Positions 30,176-38,396 of a stretch of 44,187 nucleotides of DNA are shown here, piece after piece. The notes below the pieces were generated by a model. That model was not told the origin of the DNA, did no database searches, and saw only the letters and a program-made list of their open reading frames with translations. This stretch comes from an uncultured Eubacteriales bacterium. Its GTDB lineage: Bacteria; Bacillota; Clostridia; Oscillospirales; Oscillospiraceae. The stretch is taken from positions 1-44,187 of the forward strand of contig CASFFN010000021.1 of assembly GCA_949293985.1 (NCBI GenBank). Reading direction: 5' to 3'. The translations under genes were made by a program, and so were the position numbers. How positions within the stretch are numbered: the stretch's first letter is position 1; every line of letters starts with the position of its first letter.

Positions 30176-32419
30176 TTACACATCAAATGCAATCTGCTTC
30201 TGGGACACATCCTCGTCCTTCAATACCGCGCCGGCAGCGGGAATGTTCTTACTGCGGTATCGGGCCGCATTTACAATTCCGCTGTCATCCAATGCCACAA
30301 CCCGATCCAGCACCGCCTTTTTCCGCAAAGTCAACGCAGAAACGCCGATGGTATTTCTTGTCGTTTTGGGCGACATCAGCGCCGTGGACACCACCAGCGC
30401 CCGGCCGTCGGAAGAATACAGGGCAATCTGCGCTTCCTCCTCAAAGGCCAGCACAGATTTCAGCGGGCTTTTATCGGAATAGGCGCCGGTCAGTCGCCGT
30501 CGGTTGGTTTTGGTCTCATAAGCTGACAGAGGCACCTTGGCCAGCTTGCCGTTTTCAAAGCAGAACAGCACAAAGCCCTGGTAGCTGCCGGGCAGCACCA
30601 CCTGCACAACCCCTTCTCCCGGCTCCATTTCCAGCTTGGTAGGCAGATAATCTCCCAATTGGGAGGCTTTTCCGTCTTCAAAATCCGACAACCGGGATTT
30701 ATAGCATTGGAAGCGGTCGGTAAACACCAGGATTTCCGCACGGTTGCTGGTTTCCGCAGAGAAGGAAAGAGAATCCCCTTCTTTGAATTTCTGCTCACCG
30801 GACATCCGCAGGGACGCCTGGGTAATCTTCTTCAGATATCCTTCTTTGGAAACAAACACCGTCACCGGATAATCGGGAATCTCCTCCTGGGGGTCTTCCT
30901 GTCCGGAGTCGGGAGCATCGTATACAATCTGGGTCTTCCGGGGCTGACCGTACTTGGCGGACACCTGCTCCAATTCCTTTTTGATGACATTTTGAAGCTT
31001 CTTGGGACTGTTGAGGGTCGCTTCCAACTGGGCAATCTCCTGCCGCAGCTGGTCGATGGCCTTGGTCTGCTTCAGGATATACTCCTTGTTGATGTTCCGC
31101 AGCTTGATTTCCGCCACATAATTTGCCTGGATTTCATCGATTCCAAAACCAATCATCAGATTAGGCACCACTTCTTCTTCCAGTTCCGTCTCCCGAATGA
31201 TGGCGATGGCCTTATCAATATCCAGTAGAATCCGCTCCAGACCTTTCAGAAGGTGCAGCCGGTCCTGCTTCTTCTGCACCTGGAAGTAAAGGCGGCGGCG
31301 AACGCACTGAGTACGCCAAGCCGTCCACTCCTCCAGAATCTCCCCTACGCCCATCACCCGGGGCATACCGGCAATGAGAATGTTGAAATTACAGGCAAAG
31401 CTGTCCTGCAAAGGCGTCAGGCGAAACAGCTTCTGCATGAGCTTTTCCGGCTCCACGCCCCGCTTCAAATCAATGGTCAGCTTTAAGCCGCCCAAATCCG
31501 TTTCGTCCCGCATATCTGCAATTTCTTTGATTTTCCCCGCCTTAATCAGCTCCGCAACCTTGTCCATAATGACTTCCGTGGTGGTGCTGTAGGGTATCTG
31601 GGTAATCTCAATCAGATTGCCGGACTTGACATAGTTCCACTTTGCCCGGAGCTTGAAGCTGCCCCGTCCCGTGGCGTAAATTTCCCGGGTAGCCGCCTCA
31701 TCAAAAAGCAGCTCTCCCCCGGTGGAAAAGTCCGGGCCGGGGAGGGTCTGGAGAATATCGTGCCGGGGATTTTCCATCAGGGCGATAGCCGTCTGACACA
31801 CCTCCGCCAGATTAAAGGAGCAGATATTGCTGGCCATACCCACCGCAATACCCTGATTGGCAGAGACCAGCACATTGGGGAAGGTGGTGGGCAGGAGGCT
31901 GGGCTCCTTCATGGTGGCGTCATAGTTGTCCACCATGTCCACCGTGTCAAAGTCAATGTCCCGGAACAGCTCATTGCAGAAGCTGTCCAGTTTGGCTTCC
32001 GTATAACGGGAGGCGGCATAAGCCATATCCCGGGAATAGACCTTGCCGAAGTTACCCTTGGAATCCACGAAGGGATGGAGCAATGTCTCGTTGCCCTTGG
32101 CCAGACGCACCATGGTTTCGTAAATCGCCGCGTCGCCGTGGGGGTTCAGCCGCATGGTCTGCCCCACAATATTTGCCGACTTGGTTCTGCCGCCGTTCAG
32201 CAGGCCCATTTTATACATAGTATACAGGAGCTTCCGGTGGGAGGGCTTGAAGCCGTCAATTTCGGGAATGGCCCGGGATACAATCACCGACATGGCATAG
32301 GGCATATAGTTAAGCTCCAGGGTCTCGGAAATGGGCTGCTCCGTGGTGGAGCCGTGAAGGCCCATAATGCCGTCGGTATTCACTTTTTTCTTTTCCGGTT
32401 CTTGTTTTTTTCGTGCCAT
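30176..32419 (-). CDS. parC: DNA topoisomerase IV subunit A (gyrase A-like)
   Basis: A 747-residue type IIA topoisomerase breakage-reunion subunit that decatenates replicated chromosomes with ParE. Visible marks are YAMSVIVSRAIPEIDGFKPS near residue 40, the active-site Tyr in AASRYTEAKLD (about 120), and the C-terminal DNA-wrapping domain with repeated strand units. In the quinolone-resistance region, NPHGDAAIYETMVRL has Ala where E. coli GyrA and ParC carry the Ser (83/80) and Glu at the acidic position. I choose ParC over GyrA because of pairing with a ParE-like partner and clostridial type; this is moderately sure. Start ATG at 32419, GTGAGG 6 bases upstream. parE stops right at that site. 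Confidence 0.87.
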   Translation of the reverse strand: MARKKQEPEKKKVNTDGIMGLHGSTTEQPISETLELNYMPYAMSVIVSRAIPEIDGFKPSHRKLLYTMYKMGLLNGGRTKSANIVGQTMRLNPHGDAAIYETMVRLAKGNETLLHPFVDSKGNFGKVYSRDMAYAASRYTEAKLDSFCNELFRDIDFDTVDMVDNYDATMKEPSLLPTTFPNVLVSANQGIAVGMASNICSFNLAEVCQTAIALMENPRHDILQTLPGPDFSTGGELLFDEAATREIYATGRGSFKLRAKWNYVKSGNLIEITQIPYSTTTEVIMDKVAELIKAGKIKEIADMRDETDLGGLKLTIDLKRGVEPEKLMQKLFRLTPLQDSFACNFNILIAGMPRVMGVGEILEEWTAWRTQCVRRRLYFQVQKKQDRLHLLKGLERILLDIDKAIAIIRETELEEEVVPNLMIGFGIDEIQANYVAEIKLRNINKEYILKQTKAIDQLRQEIAQLEATLNSPKKLQNVIKKELEQVSAKYGQPRKTQIVYDAPDSGQEDPQEEIPDYPVTVFVSKEGYLKKITQASLRMSGEQKFKEGDSLSFSAETSNRAEILVFTDRFQCYKSRLSDFEDGKASQLGDYLPTKLEMEPGEGVVQVVLPGSYQGFVLFCFENGKLAKVPLSAYETKTNRRRLTGAYSDKSPLKSVLAFEEEAQIALYSSDGRALVVSTALMSPKTTRNTIGVSALTLRKKAVLDRVVALDDSGIVNAARYRSKNIPAAGAVLKDEDVSQKQIAFDV

Positions 32420-32431
32420 TGGGAACCTCAC

Positions 32432-34414
32432 TCAGGAAATATCCGCCAAATCCAAATACTTGGCGCCGTTTTCCGCAATAAAATTCTTCCGCTGCTGGAT
32501 ATTGTCTCCCAGCAGGAAGTCGAAATAGTAGCTGGTGCGCTCCGCATCCTCCGGCATGACCTTGATGAGCCGCCGGGTCTCCGGGTTCATGGTAGTCATC
32601 CACATCATCTCCGGGTCGTTCTCGCCCAGACCTTTGGAGCGCTGCAAGGTCACTTTCTTCCCTTCCAGTTGCTGCAAAATCTGTACCTTTTCTGCCTCGT
32701 TGTAGGCAAACCAGGTCTTGTCCTTGCAGGTAATCTCAAAAAGAGGAGATTCCGCAATATACACATACCCATCCCGAATCAAAGTGGGGCACAGACGGTA
32801 GAGCATGGTGAGAATCAGGGTGCGGATCTGGAAGCCGTCCACATCCGCGTCGGTGCAGATAACCACCTTGTTCCACCGAAGGCTCCCCAAATCAAAGCTG
32901 GACAAATCCTTCAGCTTCCGCCCCTGAATCTCTACGCCACAGCCCAGTACCTTAATGAGGTCCGTAATAATGGGAGAGGCAAAAATCTTGTTGTAGTCGG
33001 CTTTCAGGCAGTTGAGGATCTTACCCCGAACCGGCATGATGCCCTGATATTCCGCATCCCGGGACAGCTTGACGGAGCCCAATGCGGAGTCGCCCTCCAC
33101 GATATACAGTTCCCGGACAGAGGCGTCCCGGCTGCGGCAGTCTACAAATTTCTGCACCCGGTTGGCAATGTCCAGATTGCCGGAGAGCTTTTTCTTCACG
33201 CTGGTTTTGGTCCGCTCCGCCGACTCCCGGGCCCGCTTGTTTACAAGAATCTGCTCCGCAGCCCGGTCTGCATCCTGCTTGTTCTCCAAAAACCAAACCT
33301 GGAGGTTTTCTTTGAAGAAAGCCGTCATGGCCTCCTGGGTAAATTTGGAGTTTACGGATTTTTTCGTCTGGTTTTCAAAGCAGCCGATGGTGGAGAAACA
33401 GTTGGTCACAATCACCAGGCTGTCCTGGATGTCCTGGAAAATGATTTTGCTTTCGTTTTTGGTGTACTTGTTATTGTCCTTCAGGTACTTGTCAAAGGCC
33501 GCCACGAAGCCGGAACGCACCGCCTTATCTGGACTGCCGCCGTACTCCAGCCAGGAGGAATTGTGATAATACTCCGTATGGCTTACCTGCTTGCTGAAGC
33601 AGAAAGAAGCGGTGATTTTCAGCTTCATCTCCGGGCGGTTCTCCGCATCCCGTCCCCGGCGCTCTGCCTCCCAGTAAACCGGCATGGTAAAGGCATTATC
33701 CCCTACCAGCTCTTCTATATACTGGCGGATGCCGTCGGGGTAGCAATACTCCTCCGTTTCAAACTTGCCGCCGACCTGGTTGCGGAACCGGAAGGTAATG
33801 CCCTTATTCACCACCGCCTGACGGCGCAGCACATCCCGGAAATAATCCGCCGGAATATCAATATCCGTAAACACCTCTTTGTCCGGCTTCCAGTGAAATA
33901 CGGAACCGGTCTTTTTCCGGTCGGTTGGCTCCTTTTTCAGTCCGCCCACATTTCTGCCCTTTTCAAAGTGCAGATCATACCGGAATCCGTCCCGGCGGAT
34001 GGTGGCGTCAAAAAATTCCGAGGCGTACTGGGTGGCACAGGAGCCCAAGCCGTTCAGGCCCAGAGAGTACTCGTAGTTTTCTCCGTTTTCCCCATATTTG
34101 CCTCCGGCATACATCTCACAAAATACCAGTTCCCAGTTGAACCGCTTTTCTTTTTCGTTGTAGTCCACAGGGCAGCCGCGGCCAAAATCCTCTACTTCCA
34201 CCGAGAGGTCCTGATACCGGGTGACAATCACCGTATCGCCGTAGCCCTCTCTGGCCTCGTCGATGGCGTTGGACAGAATTTCAAACACAGCATGCTTACA
34301 GCCTTCCAGATCGTCGGAGCCAAAGATAACGGCAGGGCGTTTTCTGACCCGTTCTTCCCCTTTCAGCATGGAAATGCTGGAATTGCCATATTGTTCTTGT
34401 TTCATTTTTCCCAT
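32432..34414 (-). CDS. parE: DNA topoisomerase IV subunit B (gyrase B-like)
   Basis: A 660-residue ATPase subunit. The GHKL ATP site shows EILSNAIDEAREGYGD, VEDFGRGCPVDY and GLNGLGSCATQ; the TOPRIM domain has YIVEGDSALGSVK and CTDADVDGFQIRTL. The latter deviates from the common DADVDGAHIRTL by Phe-Gln in place of Ala-His next to the metal Asp residues. The C-terminal YLDLADIS is typical of GyrB/ParE. Start: ATG at 34414 with AGGT upstream; an in-frame TTG five codons earlier is less likely. It is the first gene of parE-parC-yitT-lipoprotein, so chromosome decatenation is transcribed with membrane proteins. Confidence 0.87.
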   Translation of the reverse strand: MGKMKQEQYGNSSISMLKGEERVRKRPAVIFGSDDLEGCKHAVFEILSNAIDEAREGYGDTVIVTRYQDLSVEVEDFGRGCPVDYNEKEKRFNWELVFCEMYAGGKYGENGENYEYSLGLNGLGSCATQYASEFFDATIRRDGFRYDLHFEKGRNVGGLKKEPTDRKKTGSVFHWKPDKEVFTDIDIPADYFRDVLRRQAVVNKGITFRFRNQVGGKFETEEYCYPDGIRQYIEELVGDNAFTMPVYWEAERRGRDAENRPEMKLKITASFCFSKQVSHTEYYHNSSWLEYGGSPDKAVRSGFVAAFDKYLKDNNKYTKNESKIIFQDIQDSLVIVTNCFSTIGCFENQTKKSVNSKFTQEAMTAFFKENLQVWFLENKQDADRAAEQILVNKRARESAERTKTSVKKKLSGNLDIANRVQKFVDCRSRDASVRELYIVEGDSALGSVKLSRDAEYQGIMPVRGKILNCLKADYNKIFASPIITDLIKVLGCGVEIQGRKLKDLSSFDLGSLRWNKVVICTDADVDGFQIRTLILTMLYRLCPTLIRDGYVYIAESPLFEITCKDKTWFAYNEAEKVQILQQLEGKKVTLQRSKGLGENDPEMMWMTTMNPETRRLIKVMPEDAERTSYYFDFLLGDNIQQRKNFIAENGAKYLDLADIS

Positions 34415-34636
34415 GGTAAAACCTGCCAAATCTCATAATATAACTATTTTATTATACTCATTTCTCCCGGAAAGTCAACCAAACAAAGGTTTCCTCCCAT
34501 TTTTCCAATCGTCATTCGGGAAGCCGGACTCCGCAGAAGCTTTCCTCGTTCCTTTCCGCTTCCGCTGCAATGGTGGTTTCCGCCATTTTCCATAAATATC
34601 TTTTACTTTTCAGGTTAAAAAATTACAAAAAAGTTC

Positions 34637-34665
34637 TTTTCATTTCGTCTTAACTATGCTATAAT
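34637..34665 (+). promoter_or_regulatory. Promoter of the phospholipase C family gene
   Basis: Extended -10 box TGC-TATAAT (34657-34665) with a poor -35 (TTTTCA at 34637-34642). The stretch 34430-34636 before it shows no gene. Confidence 0.45.
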
Positions 34666-34696
34666 ATTTTAAGTTTGATTGGAAAGGTGGAAACCT

Positions 34697-35245
34697 ATGA
34701 AAGCGCTTTGTCACAAGCAGTTAGGTTCCTATTTGGCAGATCAATATATTTCCACGCTCCCCCGGCGGTATTCCAAAGCCTTTAAGCTGGGATGCGTGGA
34801 GCCGGACAAAAACTTCACAACTTATTTCAAAGGTTCCCTTCGTCACGAGTGGATGAGAGGCCATAACTGGGGCAACACCACCCGGTACATGGGACGGCTT
34901 TCCTACAAGCTGGAGCGGAAGAAAAAACTCCGTTTGCTGGACTACTACAAAATTGGCAAGCTCATTCACTACACCGCCGACGCCTTTACCTTTGCCCACA
35001 ATGAGGCCTTTGGGGACAATCTGAAGGAGCATTGCAGCTACGAGGCAAAGCTGCAGCAGTATGTCCCCTCCTTGCTGTCCTACTATCGCCACAACCCTGT
35101 CAGCAGCAGCGAAACGGTTTTCAACCTGATTCGTTCCTATCACAAGGATTATCTGAACCGGCCCAGGAGTGTACATACAGACGCTGCTTTTTCCGTCTTT
35201 GTTTGCAGCTCCGTTTTGGATCGGCTGATACTAAGCAGGCAGTAA
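34697..35245 (+). CDS. Zinc-dependent phospholipase C family protein
   Basis: A 182-residue protein rich in His and Tyr. Conserved-looking blocks are HKQLGSYL (His near residue 5), LGCVEPDKNFTTYFKG, RGHNWGNTTRYMGRL and YKIGKLIHYTADAFTFAHN, which together give the spaced His and Asp residues of the zinc-dependent phospholipase C (alpha-toxin N-domain/S1-P1-like) fold. No signal peptide is visible, so it is not an obvious secreted toxin; clostridial members of this short type are uncharacterised to my knowledge. Start ATG at 34697, AAAGGTGG 6 bases upstream. Single gene. Confidence 0.75.
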   Translation: MKALCHKQLGSYLADQYISTLPRRYSKAFKLGCVEPDKNFTTYFKGSLRHEWMRGHNWGNTTRYMGRLSYKLERKKKLRLLDYYKIGKLIHYTADAFTFAHNEAFGDNLKEHCSYEAKLQQYVPSLLSYYRHNPVSSSETVFNLIRSYHKDYLNRPRSVHTDAAFSVFVCSSVLDRLILSRQ

Positions 35246-35282
35246 TTTCGTCATTTTTATGACAGATTTGCCAAATTGGCCC

Positions 35283-35310
35283 TTGCTTTTTTTGATGACT
35301 ATGCTATAAT
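35283..35310 (+). promoter_or_regulatory. Promoter of the aromatic operon
   Basis: TTGCTT (35283-35288), 16 bases, and an extended -10 box TGC-TATAAT (35302-35310). Transcription should start near 35317, 26 bases before the leader peptide. Confidence 0.75.
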
Positions 35311-35342
35311 AAGAAAAAGCTAAGTATTGGGAGGCCCTATCA

Positions 35343-35411
35343 ATGGTCGCTTACTCTGTTTCTGCACAGTTTTACTTTAGCAACTATTACTTTTTCTTCC
35401 GTAAAAAGTAA
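35343..35411 (+). CDS. Phe/Tyr-rich leader peptide of the aromatic operon
   Basis: A 22-codon ORF with a strong ribosome-binding site (GGGAGG, 8 bases before ATG) between the promoter and an intrinsic terminator. The peptide [22 protein letters not shown] has 5 Phe and 4 Tyr in 22 residues and no Trp, with a run of YYFFF just before the end. A ribosome starved for Phe or Tyr would stall within codons 10-19, leaving bases 35414-35427 free to pair with the terminator's 5' arm. A ribosome reaching the tandem stop (TAATAG) would cover much of that stretch and let the terminator form. It is followed by the genes for Phe and Tyr synthesis, which is exactly the pathway to be controlled. Confidence 0.85.
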   Translation: MVAYSVSAQFYFSNYYFFFRKK

Positions 35412-35413
35412 TA

Positions 35414-35496
35414 GCGATTTGTGCTGCCTCCCGTAATTCCCAGTTGTATTTCCAATCGCCGCACAGACGCCCGATCTGTGCGGCATTATTTTTTAT
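35414..35496 (+). promoter_or_regulatory. Transcription attenuator (antiterminator and terminator) of the aromatic operon
   Basis: The terminator is a perfect 10-base stem, GCCGCACAGA (35458-35467) with TCTGTGCGGC (35475-35484), a 7-base loop and ATTATTTTTT. The segment TTTGTGCTGC (35418-35427), just after the leader stop, can pair with the terminator's 5' arm at 9 of 10 positions (one G-U), and GCGATT (35414-35419) can pair with AATCGC (35454-35459). These mutually exclusive pairings are what a leader-peptide attenuator needs. No T-box sequence is present. Confidence 0.8.
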
Positions 35497-35515
35497 CAGA
35501 CAGGAGAGGTTACTT

Positions 35516-36517
35516 ATGATTGCCGTATTGAAAAGAGGAACCACACAGCAGCAGCTGCAGCACCTTTTGAGCTGGCTGAAAAATATGTCCCTGGATGTCC
35601 ATGTTTCCGAAGGCCAGGAATTTACCGTATTGGGTCTTATCGGCGATACCAGCCGGGTGGATATGGAGCTTCTGGGCAGTCTGGAAATCGTGGAAAGCGT
35701 GAAGCGGGTTTCGGAGCCGTTCAAGCAGGCCAACCGGAAGTTCCATCCCAACGACAGCATCATTGATGCCGGCGGCGTAAAAATCGGCAGCGGATACTTC
35801 GCCATGATTGCCGGCCCCTGCTCCGTGGAAACGGAAGAACAGATTATCGCCGTAGCCCAGTCTGTGAAAGAGTCCGGCGCTCAGATTCTCCGGGGCGGCG
35901 CTTTCAAACCCCGCACCTCCCCCTACGCTTTCCAAGGGTTGAAAGACGAGGGAATCCGGCTGCTGCTGGAGGCAAAAAAAGCCACCGGACTTCCCATAAT
36001 CACGGAAATTATGAACATCCGCTCCCTGGATTTGTTCGAGGATGTGGATATTATCCAGGTAGGCGCCAGAAATATGCAGAACTTTGACCTGTTGCAGGAA
36101 TTAGGCAAAACCCATAAGCCCATACTCCTGAAGCGGGGCCTGGCCAACACCTTGCAGGAACTGCTGATGAGCGCCGAGTACATTATGAGCGAGGGTAACG
36201 AAAACATCATTCTGTGCGAACGGGGTATTCGTACCTACGAAACCTACACCAGAAACACCCTGGATCTTTCCGCCGTGCCCGTGCTCCACGAGCTGACCCA
36301 TCTGCCGGTGGTGGTGGATCCCAGCCACGCCACAGGCCGGGCTTCCCTGGTGCCCTCCATGGCCGTTGCCGCCGCAGCTGCGGGAGCGGACGGCATCATG
36401 GTGGAGGTGCATAACAATCCCGCCTGCGCCCTGTGCGACGGTGCCCAGTCCCTGAATCTGGAGCAGTTTGCCCAGCTGCAGCAGGCTGTGGAGAGAGTGC
36501 GGGAGGCCATCAAATGA
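35516..36517 (+). CDS. aroF: 3-deoxy-7-phosphoheptulonate (DAHP) synthase
   Basis: A 333-residue type I-beta DAHP synthase catalysing the first step of the shikimate pathway from PEP and erythrose 4-phosphate. Residues 1-70 form the ferredoxin-like regulatory domain found in the Thermotoga type ([18 protein letters not shown], then beta strands), often the site of Tyr/Phe feedback. The barrel has AGPCSVET (about 99-106), [33 protein letters not shown] and VDPSHATG. Start ATG at 35516 with AGGAGAGG upstream, directly after the attenuator. Its stop overlaps the tyrA start (ATGA). The gene opens the aromatic operon, so both attenuation and feedback probably control flux here. Confidence 0.95.
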   Translation: MIAVLKRGTTQQQLQHLLSWLKNMSLDVHVSEGQEFTVLGLIGDTSRVDMELLGSLEIVESVKRVSEPFKQANRKFHPNDSIIDAGGVKIGSGYFAMIAGPCSVETEEQIIAVAQSVKESGAQILRGGAFKPRTSPYAFQGLKDEGIRLLLEAKKATGLPIITEIMNIRSLDLFEDVDIIQVGARNMQNFDLLQELGKTHKPILLKRGLANTLQELLMSAEYIMSEGNENIILCERGIRTYETYTRNTLDLSAVPVLHELTHLPVVVDPSHATGRASLVPSMAVAAAAAGADGIMVEVHNNPACALCDGAQSLNLEQFAQLQQAVERVREAIK

Positions 36518-37344
36518 AGGTAGGAATCCTGGGTCTGGGCCTGATTGGAGGTTCCCTGGCCAGAGCCTACGCCAAGGCAGGGCACCGGGTATTTGCCCAG
36601 GATCAGGATGCTTCCATTCTGGAATTTGCCCAGCTGGCAGGAGCTGTGGAGGCGCCTTTGAATCAGGAAACCATTCCCCAATGTGATTTGATTCTTCTGG
36701 CAATCTACACCGGCGGATGTATGGCCTGGCTGGAGGAAAATGCCGGAAGTATCTCCCCGGAAGCTCTAGTAATGGACTGCTGCGGTGTAAAAAAGGAAAT
36801 CTGTGAATTTGCCTTTCCCCTGGCCAAGAAGTATGGATTTACCTTTATGGGCGGACATCCTATGGCCGGTTCTCACCAATCGGGCTTTAAATACAGCCGC
36901 TCCAATCTCTTTCAGGGTGCTCCCATGGTGCTGGTGCCTCCCAGATTTGACGATGCCCGGCTCTTGGAGCGGGCGGTGGAGGCCCTTGCCCCCTGTCACT
37001 TCGGGAAATTCTCCGTAACCACCGCTGAAAAGCACGACGAGATGATTGCCTTCACCTCCCAAATGCCCCATATTGTCAGCAACGCCTATATCAAGTCCCC
37101 CACTGCAGCTGCCCACAAGGGCTTTTCCGCCGGTAGTTATAAGGATTTGACCCGGGTGGCTTGGCTGAACCCGAGGATGTGGGCGGAGCTGTTCCTTGCC
37201 AACAAAGAGAACATTCTCAAAGAGCTGGATGTGTATATCGCCAGCTTGTGCCAGTATCGGGAGGCCATTGCCCAGGAGGACGAGGCACGGTTGGTGCAGC
37301 TTCTGGAGGATGGCCGGAGACGTAAAAAGGAGGTAGACGGATGA
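36514..37344 (+). CDS. tyrA: Prephenate dehydrogenase
   Basis: A 276-residue NAD(P)-dependent enzyme that turns prephenate into 4-hydroxyphenylpyruvate on the way to tyrosine. The Rossmann motif [13 protein letters not shown] (residues 6-18), the [12 protein letters not shown] segment with the catalytic His (about 114-125), and HIVSNAYI follow the family. It is short, without the C-terminal ACT domain seen in many Firmicutes TyrA proteins, so Tyr feedback through ACT is not expected. Start overlaps aroF; GGGAGG 7 bases before ATG. The stop overlaps aroB (ATGA). Confidence 0.92.
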   Translation: MKVGILGLGLIGGSLARAYAKAGHRVFAQDQDASILEFAQLAGAVEAPLNQETIPQCDLILLAIYTGGCMAWLEENAGSISPEALVMDCCGVKKEICEFAFPLAKKYGFTFMGGHPMAGSHQSGFKYSRSNLFQGAPMVLVPPRFDDARLLERAVEALAPCHFGKFSVTTAEKHDEMIAFTSQMPHIVSNAYIKSPTAAAHKGFSAGSYKDLTRVAWLNPRMWAELFLANKENILKELDVYIASLCQYREAIAQEDEARLVQLLEDGRRRKKEVDG

Positions 37345-38396
37345 CCATTATTGATGTACCCGCTTCCAGAAACTATCAGGTGATTGTGGGAGAAAACCTG
37401 ATTTCCCAGGCAGGCAGCCGGATTAAGTCCTTCCGCAAGGGAGTTACCGCCGCCATTATCAGCGACGAAACCGTCTGGGAACTGTACGGCAGCCCCCTGG
37501 AAGCAAGCCTGGAAACTGCCGGATTTGGGACAATCCACTACACCTTTCCCCCAGGAGAAGCCAGCAAAAACGGGGAGAACTACCTGAAAATCCTCAATTT
37601 TCTGGCAGAAAACAAGCTGACCCGCAGCGATGTGCTGGTGGCTCTGGGAGGCGGCGTCACCGGAGATTTGACCGGCTTCGTTGCGGCGACCTATTTGCGG
37701 GGCGTTGCCTATGTGCAAATCCCCACCTCCCTGCTGGCCATGGTGGATTCCTCCGTGGGCGGCAAGACCGCCATTGATTTACCTGCCGGGAAGAATTTAG
37801 CAGGCGCGTTTTACCAGCCCAGCTTGGTGCTGTGCGACATTGCAGCCCTTTCCACACTGCCCCAGGAGATTTTCCGGGATGGCTGCGGGGAGATCATCAA
37901 ATACGGCGTGCTTTACGATAAGGCGCTCTTTGACAAACTGCTGGCGGAGGGATTTTCCTTTGACCGGGAAGCAGTGATCGCCCGGTGTGTGGAATTAAAG
38001 CGGAATGTGGTCGCGGAGGATGAATTTGACACCGGCGCGCGGCAGAAGCTGAATCTGGGACACACCATCGGTCATGGCATTGAGGCCCAGAGCCGCTTTA
38101 CCGTCTCCCACGGACAGGCCGTGGCCACCGGAATGGCCATTGTGGCCTCAGCCGGAGAGAAAGCCGGAATCACCTCCCGGGATACCGTACAGGCCATCCG
38201 GCAAATTTTACAGAAATTTGGATTCCCACTAACTACCGAGTATTCCGCACAGCAGCTTTTCACCTCCGCCCTGTCGGACAAAAAACGCTCCGGGGGCACG
38301 GTGAATTTGGTGGTTCCCAGGCAAATCGGGGACTGCATTCTCCTCCCCACACCGGTTTCCCGGCTGCAAAACTTTATTGAGGCAGGGCTGGCATAA
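37341..38396 (+). CDS. aroB: 3-dehydroquinate synthase
   Basis: A 351-residue NAD- and zinc-dependent enzyme making 3-dehydroquinate from DAHP. Motifs: FPPGEASKN, ALGGGVTGDLTGFVAATYLRG-type nucleotide loop (about 100-120), PTSLLAMVDSSVGGKTAID, EIIKYG (metal Glu), and LGHTIGHGIEA with the zinc His. The length is standard. It overlaps tyrA at its start by 4 bases and aroA at its end by one base (TAATG). Confidence 0.95.
   Translation: MTIIDVPASRNYQVIVGENLISQAGSRIKSFRKGVTAAIISDETVWELYGSPLEASLETAGFGTIHYTFPPGEASKNGENYLKILNFLAENKLTRSDVLVALGGGVTGDLTGFVAATYLRGVAYVQIPTSLLAMVDSSVGGKTAIDLPAGKNLAGAFYQPSLVLCDIAALSTLPQEIFRDGCGEIIKYGVLYDKALFDKLLAEGFSFDREAVIARCVELKRNVVAEDEFDTGARQKLNLGHTIGHGIEAQSRFTVSHGQAVATGMAIVASAGEKAGITSRDTVQAIRQILQKFGFPLTTEYSAQQLFTSALSDKKRSGGTVNLVVPRQIGDCILLPTPVSRLQNFIEAGLA

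Noticed and set aside
31760..34438. An 892-codon plus-strand frame antisense to parC and parE
   Set aside because: Both strands cannot code here; the minus strand has the full topoisomerase motifs. The antisense frame is open because of the codon composition, has no ribosome-binding site and looks low-complexity (His/Gly/Gln/Val-rich).
34697..35245. Secreted alpha-toxin
   Set aside because: The protein resembles the zinc-dependent phospholipase C fold but is half the length of clostridial alpha-toxin, has no signal peptide and no C2-like domain.
35317..35515. T-box riboswitch upstream of aroF
   Set aside because: The leader is too short, lacks the conserved T-box sequence (AGGGTGG...GCG), and its structure is explained by the leader-peptide attenuator.
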